Origin: Acidimicrobiaceae bacterium
GTDB taxonomy: Bacteria > Actinomycetota > Acidimicrobiia > Acidimicrobiales > RAAP-2
Reading direction: 5' to 3'
DNA: 54,132 nt
NCBI GenBank assembly: GCA_003138855.1
Contig: PLHF01000043.1
Span: 1-54,132, forward strand
Shown: positions 16,246 to 24,749 of the stretch, piece by piece
Layout: each line of letters begins with the position of its first letter
How positions within the stretch are numbered: the stretch's first letter is position 1
Translations under genes and position numbers: made by a program
The notes under the pieces: model-generated
Seen by the model: only the letters and a program-made list of their open reading frames with translations
What the model was told of the DNA's origin: nothing
Databases searched by the model: none

Positions 16246-17603
16246 CGGACACCCGCGTGACTGTGATCGGGGCCGGCCTGTCCGGTCTGGCGGCGGCCCG
16301 GAGGCTGCTCTCGTCCGGGGTCGACGTGCTCGTCCTCGAGGCCCGATCGCGGGTGGGGGGCCGCACCGAGGGAGGGCACACCGAGGACGGGACCTCCGTC
16401 GAACTGGGCGGGCAGTGGGTGGGCCCCAGTCAGACCCGGATGTACGCCCTGATCGCGGAGCTCGGACTGGAGACGTTCCCGACCTACAACCGCGGAGAGC
16501 ACGTGGTGCAGCTGGGAGGATCGCAGGGCCGGATGGCCTCGAAGCGCGGCGCGGTGCCCAAGCTGAATCCGTTCGTCCTGGCCGACCTCTTCCAAGGCCT
16601 GTCCCGGTTCGAGCGCCTGGCCGGCCAGGTCCCCCTCGACCGGCCCTGGACCGGACCCGATGCCAGGGCACTGGACAGCCAGACACTGGAGACGTGGATC
16701 CTCCGGAACCTCCGCACCCGGACGGCACGTAACTACTTCCGGGTGGCCACCGAGGCGGTCTTCTCGGCGGAGAGCAGCAACCTCTCGACCCTGCACGCCC
16801 TCTTCTACGCCCACTCGGGAACCGACTTCGAGGGGCTGTTGAGTACCGACGGAGGGGCCCAGCAGGATCGGATCGTCGGAGGGTCGATCCGGATCAGCGA
16901 GATGATGGCGACCGGCCTCGGCGGGCGGGTCCGCCTCGACAGCCCGGTGCGGCGCATCGAACAGGACGGGGCACGGGTGAGGGTCACCACCCGGGCCGGT
17001 GAGACCTACGAGTCCGAGCGGGTCATCGTCACGCTCCCTCCGACGCTCGCCGGGCGGCTGGAGTACGACCCGATCCTCCCATCGTGGAGGGACCAGCTGA
17101 CCCAGCGACTGCCGGCGGGCTCGGTCATCAAGGTGCACGCCGTCTACGACGAGCCGTTCTGGCGGGACGACGGCCTCACCGGTCAGGCGGCATCGGACCG
17201 GGGGCCGGTGAAGGTGACCTTCGACAACTCGCCCCCGGGCGGGCGCCCTGGTGTGCTCATGGGATTCATCGAGGCCGGTGACGGCCGTGCCGCCGCCCGG
17301 TTGTCCGTCGAGGAACGCCGCGCCGCCGCCATCGCGTGCTTCGTCCGATACTTCGGGCCCAGGGCGGCCGCGCCCGTCGAGTACCTCGAGCGGGACTGGA
17401 TGGCCGAGGAGTTCAGCCGGGGATGCTATGGCGCCCACTTCACGCCTGGCGTATGGAGCGACTTCGGATCGGCACTCACCGAGCCGGTGGGCCTCGTCCA
17501 CTGGGCAGGTGCCGAGTGCTCCCCGGTGTGGAGCGGGTACATGGAGGGTGCGGTCCGATCGGGGGAGCAGACGGCCGACGACATCGTGGCTACCCTGGCG
17601 TGA
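16242..17603 (+). CDS. Flavin monoamine oxidase family protein
   Basis: This 453-residue FAD enzyme starts with VTVIGAGLSGLAAARRLL and continues LEARSRVGGRT, the FAD-binding signature of the amine-oxidase group. GGQWVGPSQTRM follows, and near the C-terminus come RGCYGAHFTPG and VHWAGAECSPVWSGYMEGAVRSG. The Cys in GCY matches the residue that carries covalent FAD in monoamine oxidases. It is expected to oxidise a primary or secondary amine, giving an aldehyde, hydrogen peroxide and ammonia or amine. The start is GTG 16242, overlapping the C69 stop. Together with the minus-strand sarcosine-oxidase homologue, this locus has two amine-oxidising flavoproteins. Confidence 0.9.
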   Translation: MTDTRVTVIGAGLSGLAAARRLLSSGVDVLVLEARSRVGGRTEGGHTEDGTSVELGGQWVGPSQTRMYALIAELGLETFPTYNRGEHVVQLGGSQGRMASKRGAVPKLNPFVLADLFQGLSRFERLAGQVPLDRPWTGPDARALDSQTLETWILRNLRTRTARNYFRVATEAVFSAESSNLSTLHALFYAHSGTDFEGLLSTDGGAQQDRIVGGSIRISEMMATGLGGRVRLDSPVRRIEQDGARVRVTTRAGETYESERVIVTLPPTLAGRLEYDPILPSWRDQLTQRLPAGSVIKVHAVYDEPFWRDDGLTGQAASDRGPVKVTFDNSPPGGRPGVLMGFIEAGDGRAAARLSVEERRAAAIACFVRYFGPRAAAPVEYLERDWMAEEFSRGCYGAHFTPGVWSDFGSALTEPVGLVHWAGAECSPVWSGYMEGAVRSGEQTADDIVATLA

Positions 17604-17619
17604 TGCGCGGGCGCCCCGG

Positions 17620-18825
17620 TCAGTCGCCGGCCAGGGCGGCGACCACGTCCACCAGCCGATCGAGTTCCTCGTCGGTGTTGTAGTAGTGCGGTGATGCCCG
17701 GACCACGGCCTCCGGGTTAGGGGCAGCCATGTCGAGCCGGGCGAAGTGGGACTCGCTCACCGAGACGTTGATGCCGGTCGCCAGCGCGGCCTGCTTCACC
17801 CGTGCGGGCGTCGCAGCGTCCATGGTGAAGGTGACGATCCCCGAGCGGCGTTGCCCGCCGTCGTGGACGTGCACCCCGCCGAGGCCGGACAGGGTGCCAC
17901 GCAGTCGTTCGCCCAGGGCGCCCACGCGTGCGGCGATGGCGTCGAGGCCGAGGGACAGGGCGTGGTCGATGGCCACCCCGAATCCGATGAAGGCGGCAAC
18001 GGGCACCTCGAACTCGAGGAAGCGTTCGGCCCCGGGACGGAGCTCGAAGTGGTCGGCGTCGTGCCAGACAGCCGAACTCCAGCTGATTCCCGGCGGCCGC
18101 AACCGCTCGGCGAAGGAGCGCTCCACATAGAGCAGCCCGGTGCCCCGGGGCCCGCGCAGCCACTTGCGGCCGGTGGCGGTGGCCACCTGGCAACCGACGG
18201 CACCGACGTCGACCGGCAGCTGGCCGACACTCTGACAGGCATCGAGGAAGAAGGGGACCCCGGCCCGGCGAGAGGCCGCGCCGGCCTCCTCAACGGGATT
18301 GACCAGCCCGCGGTGCGTCCCGATGTGGGTGACGGCGACCAGTGCGACACCCCCGGGGTCGAGAGCAGCCGCCAATGCGTCGAGGTCGATGGTGCCGTCG
18401 GCCATGCTCGGCACCACCTCGACGGTCGCTCCGGTCAGCTCGCTGACCTGCAGCAGCCCGAGGTAGTGGCTGTCGTAGGCCAGTCGGTCGGCCAGGATGC
18501 GCTGGTTGCGGGCGATGCCGCCCCCAAGGGCAAAGCCCCAGAGTGCCTTTGTCCACGACTGGGTGTCCGACCCGGTCACCACCACGTCGCCGTCGTCGGC
18601 ACCGAGCAGGCGGGCTGCCGAGGAGCGCAGCGCCACCAGTCGATCGGCGACCGAGGCAGCGGCCTCGTAGCCGCCCTGGGCCGCCTCGCGCCGGAGATGC
18701 CCCACCACGGCGTCGAGGGTCGCCTGTGTGGCGAGGGCGGCACCGGCGTTGTTGAGGTGGGCGATCCCCCGACATCCGGGGGTCGTCGAGCGTTCGGTCT
18801 CTACGTCGATGGGGCCGGGCACCAC
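17620..18825 (-). CDS. Class V aminotransferase (PLP-dependent, cysteine-desulfurase-like fold)
   Basis: This enzyme has about 401 residues. HLNNAGAALAT at the N-terminus, VTGSDTQSW, FFLDACQSVGQLPVDV and the PLP-lysine motif TGRKWLRGPRGTG (Lys221) identify the class V aminotransferase fold. Substrate-level assignment (desulfurase, lyase or transaminase) is not possible from sequence alone. The first candidate starts are adjacent GTG codons at 18825 and 18822. No clear Shine-Dalgarno is visible, so the start is uncertain. It is divergent from pdxH with only about 48 nt between. Much longer open sequence upstream in this frame is antisense to real genes. Confidence 0.85.
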   Translation of the reverse strand: MVPGPIDVETERSTTPGCRGIAHLNNAGAALATQATLDAVVGHLRREAAQGGYEAAASVADRLVALRSSAARLLGADDGDVVVTGSDTQSWTKALWGFALGGGIARNQRILADRLAYDSHYLGLLQVSELTGATVEVVPSMADGTIDLDALAAALDPGGVALVAVTHIGTHRGLVNPVEEAGAASRRAGVPFFLDACQSVGQLPVDVGAVGCQVATATGRKWLRGPRGTGLLYVERSFAERLRPPGISWSSAVWHDADHFELRPGAERFLEFEVPVAAFIGFGVAIDHALSLGLDAIAARVGALGERLRGTLSGLGGVHVHDGGQRRSGIVTFTMDAATPARVKQAALATGINVSVSESHFARLDMAAPNPEAVVRASPHYYNTDEELDRLVDVVAALAGD

Positions 18826-18873
18826 GGCGGAGGCTAGCTGGGCCACCGCCCTCCCACTGGCTAGGGTCGTTGC

Positions 18874-19485
18874 ATGACCGAAGTGCAAGAGCCGCTCGAC
18901 GAAGGCACCGTCGATCCCGATCCGCTGGTCCAGTTCGGTCGATGGTACGAGCGGGCGGCGACCGTGACGGCCAGCCCCGAGGCGATGGCCGTGGCCACCG
19001 CCGATTCCGATGGCCGTCCGTCGGTGCGCATGGTGCTGCTCAAGTCCTGGGGCGACCATGGATTCACGTTCTTCACCAACTACGACAGCCCCAAGGGCCA
19101 TCAGCTGGCCGACAACCCCCATGCCGCCCTCCTGTTCTTCTGGGAGCCCCTGGGCCGCCAGGTGCGGATCGAGGGACCGGCCGACCGGACCGGTGCAGAG
19201 GAGTCCGACGCCTACTTCGCCACCAGGCCACACGCCAGCCAGGTCGGCGCCCATGCGTCCCGGCAGAGCCGGGCCATCGGGGACCGCGCCGCCCTCGACC
19301 GCCGGGTGGAGGAGCTCGAGACCGAGTACGCCGGACAGCCGGTGCCGCGGCCCCCGTGGTGGGGCGGGGTGCGGATCACCCCTGTCTCCTTCGAGTTCTG
19401 GCAGCAACGCGACAACCGGCTGCACGACCGGCTCCGGTTCACCCCGGCTGGCGACGGGTGGAGCATCACCCGCCTCCAGCCCTGA
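18874..19485 (+). CDS. pdxH: Pyridoxamine 5'-phosphate oxidase
   Basis: This 203-residue FMN enzyme oxidises pyridoxine or pyridoxamine phosphate to PLP. Family motifs are present: VRMVLLKSW, FFTNYDSPKGHQL, RQVRIEG, the ATRPHASQVGAHAS stretch and a C-terminal FWQQRDNRLHDRLRF. The length is normal. It supplies the cofactor needed by the neighbouring aminotransferase and by BioA, BioF and MetY in this window. It is divergent from the class V aminotransferase; the ATG start is 48 nt from that gene. Confidence 0.95.
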   Translation: MTEVQEPLDEGTVDPDPLVQFGRWYERAATVTASPEAMAVATADSDGRPSVRMVLLKSWGDHGFTFFTNYDSPKGHQLADNPHAALLFFWEPLGRQVRIEGPADRTGAEESDAYFATRPHASQVGAHASRQSRAIGDRAALDRRVEELETEYAGQPVPRPPWWGGVRITPVSFEFWQQRDNRLHDRLRFTPAGDGWSITRLQP

Positions 19486-19551
19486 CCCGACCCGGGCGGG
19501 CCCGGCACATCGGATCGGAAGGCGGGCAGCCCTGCGCAGTATGTTCTTGGC

Positions 19552-20727
19552 ATGGCAGACGACGCTTCCCTGGTGCACGATCGGACCAGCCAGCTCTTGG
19601 AGGAGCTCGATCCCGGGACGGTACCGGTCGAGGAGTTCCGCTCCCGCCAGTACGACCTGGGGCTGGCCTGGGTGGGCTTCCCCGAGGGCTATGGAGGCCT
19701 CGGCCTGCCCCCCGGACTCCAGCGCGAGGCGGACCGGCGCCTCGGCGAGGCCGGTGCCCAGGGGCCCGGGGCGCGGGAATTCTTCGGGCTGACCATGGCA
19801 GGGCCGACCGTGGTCACCCACGGGTCGGACGAGCTGCGCGAGCGCCTGCTCCGGAAGACGTTCACCGGCCAGGTGTCGTGGTGCCAGCTGTTCAGCGAGC
19901 CGGGTGCCGGCTCCGATCTGGCCTCGCTCACCACCCGGGCCGAGCTCGACGGGGACGAGTGGATCGTGCGCGGCCAGAAGGTCTGGACCTCCTATGCCCA
20001 CACCGCCCAGTACGGGATCCTGCTGGCCCGCACCGACCCCGAAGCGTCCAAGCACCGGGGGATCTCCTACTTCATCTGCCCGATGGACGCCCCGGGCGTG
20101 ACCGTCCGCCCGCTCTTCGACATGACCGGCGCCCACACCTTCAACGAGGTCTTCCTCGACGACGTGCACCTGCCGGCGGCCGGCATGGTCGGCGCGCCCG
20201 GGGATGGGTGGTCGCTGGCCAAGGTGACCCTGGGCAACGAGCGGGTGTCCCTCTCGGGGGCCGGCTCGTTGTGGGGTATGGGGCCGACCGCCAACGACCT
20301 GGTCGACGCCGTGCGGAGCGGGGGAGGAGCCACCGACCCCCTGGTGCGCCAGCGGATTGCCCGGGTGTGGGCGGAAGGCGAGCTGCTCCGCCTGCTGCGC
20401 CTGCGCACCGTATCGGCGGCGGTTTCGGGCGTCGCGCCGGGCCCCGAGGCATCGGTGCGCAAGGCGCTCGCCGACGAGCACGGGCAGCACGTGATGGCCC
20501 TGGCCCGCGACCTGGCGGGGGCCAGGGGCACGCTGGCCGAGTCGGGACCGGTCGGCCCGAGGCCGGCGGACGGGTCGGGCACCGAGGGATCCCGGTGGCC
20601 CGACGCGCTGTGGAGCTACGGGTTCCTCTTCGCCCCGGCGCTGACCATCGGGGGCGGGACGTCGGAGGTCCAGCGGAACATCATCGCCGAGCGCACGCTG
20701 GGTCTGCCCCACGACCCGCCGGCCTGA
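19552..20727 (+). CDS. Acyl-CoA dehydrogenase
   Basis: This 391-residue flavoprotein has the standard order of motifs: WVGFPEGYGGLGLP, SWCQLFSEPGAGSDLASL, GQKVWTSYAH for FAD and substrate contacts, and a C-terminal TIGGGTSEVQRNIIAERTLGLP. The C-terminal half is somewhat divergent, with a helix lacking an obvious catalytic glutamate that I could place. The substrate (fatty acyl, sterol side chain or other) cannot be told. The gap to pdxH is 66 nt on the same strand, so it may be co-transcribed. Confidence 0.92.
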   Translation: MADDASLVHDRTSQLLEELDPGTVPVEEFRSRQYDLGLAWVGFPEGYGGLGLPPGLQREADRRLGEAGAQGPGAREFFGLTMAGPTVVTHGSDELRERLLRKTFTGQVSWCQLFSEPGAGSDLASLTTRAELDGDEWIVRGQKVWTSYAHTAQYGILLARTDPEASKHRGISYFICPMDAPGVTVRPLFDMTGAHTFNEVFLDDVHLPAAGMVGAPGDGWSLAKVTLGNERVSLSGAGSLWGMGPTANDLVDAVRSGGGATDPLVRQRIARVWAEGELLRLLRLRTVSAAVSGVAPGPEASVRKALADEHGQHVMALARDLAGARGTLAESGPVGPRPADGSGTEGSRWPDALWSYGFLFAPALTIGGGTSEVQRNIIAERTLGLPHDPPA

Positions 20728-20768
20728 TCCGCCGCCCTTTCCCGTGCCCCGATCGCCGAGGGGCCCCC

Positions 20769-21245
20769 TCAGCCCACGAGGGGGCCGGCGTCCTCGTACC
20801 CCTGGCGGATGCCCCGGCCGGCATTCCGGGTGAGCTGCTCGGGCTCGTAGAGCATCCAGTAGGCGTTCACGGCGTGCTTGCGCGCCCGGTTGATGCAGAC
20901 CACGGCCAGCTTCTCGGGATCCTCCTCCTCGTTCTCGTGGACGAAGACCTCGAGGATGTGGGTGGAGGTCATCAGCTGGGCTTGCATGATCCCCTGGGAG
21001 GCCTCGTGGGCGCAGACCTGGTCGATGGCGGCCTTGCCCGGCATCCCGAGTGCCACCACGATGAGGCAGCCCTCTTGCTCGATGAGCCGCTTGCAGGCCA
21101 CACCCAGGTCCTTGAAGCCGGGAACGGTCCGGCGCACCACCTCGAAAGTGGTGTCGAAGCCGGGGCACGCCTCCAGCTCGTCGACTGCCTCTGCACCCAT
21201 GTCGTAGCGGGCGAACATGGTGTCGACCACACCGATCCGATCCAT
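20769..21245 (-). CDS. ribC: Archaeal-type riboflavin synthase
   Basis: This 158-residue protein matches the archaeal (Methanocaldococcus RibC-like) riboflavin synthase along its whole length: GVVDTMFARYDMG at the N-terminus, RRTVPGFKDLGVACK, ALGMPGKAAIDQVCAHEAS, QLMTSTHILEVFVHENE, and the C-terminal RNAGRGIRQGYEDAGP. It dismutates 6,7-dimethyl-8-ribityllumazine to riboflavin and is related to lumazine synthase, not to the trimeric bacterial RibE type. Most bacteria use the other type, so transfer from an archaeon or an unusual lineage trait is likely. No other rib gene is nearby. It is divergent from bioA with a 118-nt gap, and convergent with the acyl-CoA dehydrogenase. Confidence 0.92.
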   Translation of the reverse strand: MDRIGVVDTMFARYDMGAEAVDELEACPGFDTTFEVVRRTVPGFKDLGVACKRLIEQEGCLIVVALGMPGKAAIDQVCAHEASQGIMQAQLMTSTHILEVFVHENEEEDPEKLAVVCINRARKHAVNAYWMLYEPEQLTRNAGRGIRQGYEDAGPLVG

Positions 21246-21363
21246 GTGCGGAGCCTACCGGCACAGGGTCGGCCCGCTGCGTGGCGGGAGATGCCCCGCG
21301 GCGGTCGGAGCCCCTGTCGGCCCCCGGTTCGACCGGCTCTCGCTCGTCGGCAAGACTCACCGG

Positions 21364-22695
21364 ATGGCCAGCACGATGCCCTCCACCCCCGCGGCCGACC
21401 CGTGGGTGGCACGGGACGCAGCCGTGGTCTGGCACGGGTTCACCCAGATGGCTGCCTACCCCGGCAACGCTCCGGTGATCGTGGACCGTGCCGAGGGCCG
21501 GGAGCTGATCGACGTCCACGGGAAGCGGTACTTCGACGGCATCTCCTCGCTGTGGGTGACCACTCTCGGCCACCACGTCCCAGAGCTCGACGCGGCCATC
21601 ATCGATCAACTGGGCCGGGTGGCCCACGCGACGCTGCTCGGGAACGGCAGTCGTGCCGCGGTCGAGTTCGCCGAGGCGCTCGCCTCCGTGGTACCGGTGC
21701 AGGATCCGCACGTGCTGTTCGGATCCGACGGCGCCGTCGCCGTCGAGCAGGCGTTGAAGGTTGCATTCCAGTACTGGGTCAATCGCGGCGAGCCGGGCCA
21801 CAACCGGTTCCTCGCCCTCGGCGACGCCTACCACGGCGACACCGTGGGCGCCCTCTCCCTCGGTGACGGGGGGTTCGGCACCTCCATCTTCGACCCTCTG
21901 CGGTTCCCGGTGATCCGCACGCCCGGCTATGCCTCGCCGGACTGGGCGGCCAAGATGATCGGCTGCATCGAGGCCCATGCCGACACGCTTGCAGCCGCGG
22001 TGATCGAGCCGCTGGTGCAAGGGGCATCAGGGATCCTGGTGGCCGATCCGGCCGATCTGACCTCGGTGGGCGAGGCCTGCCGCTCGCACGGCGTCCTGCT
22101 GATCTGCGACGAGGTGGCCACCGGGTTCGGGCGCACCGGCAGGATGTTCGCCTCCGAATGGGCCGGCCCGGAGTTCCGCCCGGACCTCCTTTGCCTGGGC
22201 AAGGGAATCACCGGCGGTTACCTGCCGCTCTCGGTCACCGTGGCCTCCGGCCGGGTCTTCGGGGCGTTCAACGGTGCCGACCTCAGTGAATCGACCTTCT
22301 ACCACGGCCACTCCTACGGGGGCAACGCCCTGGCCTGCGCGGTGGCCCTCCGCCACCTCCAACTGATCGACGAGTGGCAGGTGTTGGACAATGTCTCCGC
22401 GGTTGCCGAGCACCTGGAGGCGCGCCTGGCCGACACCGTGCAGGGGCTGCCCGGGGTGGGGGAGATCCGCCAGCGGGGGCTGATGGCGGGGGTCGAGCTG
22501 GATCCGCCACCGGGCTCGGTGCGCTGGGGCCGCAGGGTGTGCGCCGGTGCGGTCGAGCGGGGGGTGGTCCTCCGCCCCCTCGGCGACGTGGTGGTGGTGA
22601 TGCCGCCGCTGACCACCACCGTTGAGGAGATCGACCGGGTGACCGACGTGCTGGGCCGGTCGATCGGGGCGGTGTGGGCCGAGGACCACGGTTGA
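21364..22695 (+). CDS. bioA: Adenosylmethionine-8-amino-7-oxononanoate aminotransferase
   Basis: This 443-residue class III aminotransferase makes 7,8-diaminopelargonate from KAPA with SAM as amino donor, the third step in the biotin pathway. Motifs are DGISSLWVTTLGHHVPELD, FGSDGAVAVEQALKVAFQYW, YHGDTVGALS, DEVATGFGRTGRMFA and the PLP lysine in CLGKGITGGYLPLS (Lys280). ATG 21364 is chosen; ATG 21376 is also possible, and no convincing ribosome binding site separates them. It leads the bioA-bioF-bioD cluster. Confidence 0.95.
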   Translation: MASTMPSTPAADPWVARDAAVVWHGFTQMAAYPGNAPVIVDRAEGRELIDVHGKRYFDGISSLWVTTLGHHVPELDAAIIDQLGRVAHATLLGNGSRAAVEFAEALASVVPVQDPHVLFGSDGAVAVEQALKVAFQYWVNRGEPGHNRFLALGDAYHGDTVGALSLGDGGFGTSIFDPLRFPVIRTPGYASPDWAAKMIGCIEAHADTLAAAVIEPLVQGASGILVADPADLTSVGEACRSHGVLLICDEVATGFGRTGRMFASEWAGPEFRPDLLCLGKGITGGYLPLSVTVASGRVFGAFNGADLSESTFYHGHSYGGNALACAVALRHLQLIDEWQVLDNVSAVAEHLEARLADTVQGLPGVGEIRQRGLMAGVELDPPPGSVRWGRRVCAGAVERGVVLRPLGDVVVVMPPLTTTVEEIDRVTDVLGRSIGAVWAEDHG

Positions 22696-22703
22696 GACCA
22701 CGG

Positions 22704-24041
22704 ATGGTCGGCACACGCGCCTCGGATGGCCACGGCGCTCCCGACCTGGATGCGACGACGACGTCTCCCTGGTCGGATTGGGTGGACCAGGCGTGCGGCG
22801 TGGTGGCGGCGTCCGGGCAGTGGCGTGCGCCGCGCACCTTCGACGCCCTGGGCCCCTCCGGCCTCCTCGGAGGTTCACCGGCCGCCGGCGGAGGGGCCGG
22901 GCAACCGGAGCCGGTCGTCAGCTTCGCCTCCAACGACTACCTGGGACTCGCCTCGCACCCTGTTGTGGTGGCCGCCGCCCACGAGGCGTTGGACCGCTGG
23001 GGCTCGGGCTCGGGCGCCTCGCGCCTGGTGACCGGAACCCGCCCGGTGCACGTCGCCCTCGAGTCCGAGCTCGCGGCATGGAAGCGGTGCGAGGATGCCG
23101 TGGTGTTCCCCACCGGCTTCGCCGCCAACCTCTCGGTGCTATCGGTGTTCGCCACGGAAGGGGCCCGGGTCTTCTCCGACGAGCTGAACCATGCGTCGAT
23201 CATCGACGGCTGCCGGCTCTCGCGTTCGGGGGTCACCGTGTACCCCCACGGCGACCTCGGCAGGCTCGACGCGGCGCTGGCCCGGTCGTCGGTGCGGCCG
23301 ATCATCGTGTCGGACACCGTGTTCTCGATGGACGGGGATGCGGTCGACATCGATGGACTGGTGGACGTCGCCGGGCGGCATCGCGCATTGCTGGTGCTCG
23401 ACGAGGCCCATGCGGTGCTCGGCCCCGAGCTGCCCGAAGGGGTGGCGGTGGCGGGGCGGGGACCGACGGGTCGACCGCCGGTGGACATCCTGCGACTGGG
23501 CACGCTGTCCAAGACCCTCGGATCCCTGGGCGGCTTCGTCGCGGGCCCGCGCCGCTTCGTCGAGCTGCTGGTGAACCGGGCACGCCCGTACGTCTTCACC
23601 ACCGCACCCACTCCGGCGGACAGTGCCGCGGCCCTGGCCGCCCTCGGCATCGTTCGCTCAGCGGAGGGCGATGCCCTCCGCAGGCGCCTGGCCGGCCTCG
23701 TGGCACGGGTGGCAGCGGCCGTCGACGCGGTCGGCCACGGTTCGCCGATCATCCCGTTGATCATCGGTGACGAGGCAGACGCGGTCGCCGCCTCCACCCG
23801 GCTGGCCGCCCGGGGGCTGTGGGTGCCGGCGATCCGACCCCCGACGGTACCGGCAGGGACCTCACGGCTCCGGATCACCCTGTCGGCGATCCACACCGAC
23901 CGGCAGGTCGACGGGCTCCTCCAGGGCCTGGAGGGGCTCGGGCTCGGGCCGACCGTGCCGGGGCGCCGACCGGTGCCACCGGTCACATCGGCAGCGGCGG
24001 CGGGATCACCCTCGCAGATGGGCGCCGGCTGTGCGTCCTGA
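22704..24041 (+). CDS. bioF: 8-amino-7-oxononanoate synthase
   Basis: This 445-residue enzyme (about 455 if the GTG at 22674 is used) condenses pimeloyl-ACP or pimeloyl-CoA with alanine. VVSFASNDYLGLASHP, SGSGASRLVTGTRPVH, DELNHASIIDGCRLS, LDEAHAVLGP and the PLP-binding LGTLSKTLGSLGG (Lys270) are all typical. The C-terminus carries an extra low-complexity tail of about 35 residues. ATG 22704 is 8 nt after the bioA stop. The end overlaps the bioD start. Confidence 0.94.
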   Translation: MVGTRASDGHGAPDLDATTTSPWSDWVDQACGVVAASGQWRAPRTFDALGPSGLLGGSPAAGGGAGQPEPVVSFASNDYLGLASHPVVVAAAHEALDRWGSGSGASRLVTGTRPVHVALESELAAWKRCEDAVVFPTGFAANLSVLSVFATEGARVFSDELNHASIIDGCRLSRSGVTVYPHGDLGRLDAALARSSVRPIIVSDTVFSMDGDAVDIDGLVDVAGRHRALLVLDEAHAVLGPELPEGVAVAGRGPTGRPPVDILRLGTLSKTLGSLGGFVAGPRRFVELLVNRARPYVFTTAPTPADSAAALAALGIVRSAEGDALRRRLAGLVARVAAAVDAVGHGSPIIPLIIGDEADAVAASTRLAARGLWVPAIRPPTVPAGTSRLRITLSAIHTDRQVDGLLQGLEGLGLGPTVPGRRPVPPVTSAAAAGSPSQMGAGCAS

Positions 24042-24720
24042 GCGGATCGTCCTGGTGTGCGGCACCGGGACCGAGGTCGGCAAGACGTGGGTGTGCGACC
24101 GGCTGCTGCGTGAGCTGCGCGGGCGGGACCTCAGCGTGGCGGCCCGCAAGCCCGCCCAGGCGTTCGACATCGACGGCGAGGGTGTGCGGCTCGGTGGCGC
24201 CACCGACGCCGAGGTGCTGGGGGCGGCCTCGGGCGAGCACCCCGCCACGGTGTGCCACTCGTTCCGCTCCTACCACCGGGCTATGGCCCCTCCGATGGCG
24301 GCGGAGGCCCTGGGCCTGCCGCCGTTCACGGTGGGCGATCTGGTCGGCGAGATGGTGTGGCCGTCCGCTCCGGTCCACGTGGGCGTGGTCGAGATGGCCG
24401 GGGGGGTGCGCTCGCCACAGGCAGCGGACGGCGACACCACCGACTTCGTGGCCGCCCTGCGACCCGACGTGGTGGTGCTGGTGGCCGACGCCGGCCTCGG
24501 GACCATCAACAGTGTCCGCCTGTCGATGGATGCCCTGGCCACGGTCACCGGACCGCAGCCGCGGATCCCGGTCATCGTGATCCTCGACCGGTTCGACGGC
24601 CACCACGACATCCATCGGCGCAACCGCGAGTGGTTGGCCGTCCGCAGTGGGTACCGGGTGGTGACGCTCCCCGGCAGGGAGTCGTTCCTCGCCGACCTGG
24701 TGATGGAAGCCGGAGCCTGA
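24031..24720 (+). CDS. bioD: ATP-dependent dethiobiotin synthetase
   Basis: This 229-residue P-loop enzyme has GTGTEVGKT (residues 11-19) at the N-terminus, as expected for BioD, and VVEMAGGVRSPQAADGDTTDF in the middle. It carboxylates diaminopelargonate to dethiobiotin with ATP and CO2. The start is GTG 24031, which overlaps the bioF stop by 11 nt. The next step, BioB, is encoded about 11 kb away on the other strand. Confidence 0.92.
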   Translation: MRPERIVLVCGTGTEVGKTWVCDRLLRELRGRDLSVAARKPAQAFDIDGEGVRLGGATDAEVLGAASGEHPATVCHSFRSYHRAMAPPMAAEALGLPPFTVGDLVGEMVWPSAPVHVGVVEMAGGVRSPQAADGDTTDFVAALRPDVVVLVADAGLGTINSVRLSMDALATVTGPQPRIPVIVILDRFDGHHDIHRRNREWLAVRSGYRVVTLPGRESFLADLVMEAGA

Positions 24721-24749
24721 GAGCCGGCCCCGGCCGGGCCCGGGAGCGG

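Noticed and set aside
18826..22020. A very long minus-strand open frame upstream of the class V aminotransferase
   Set aside because: It is antisense to pdxH, the acyl-CoA dehydrogenase and bioA and overlaps ribC; the translation has no family features and is a by-product of high GC.
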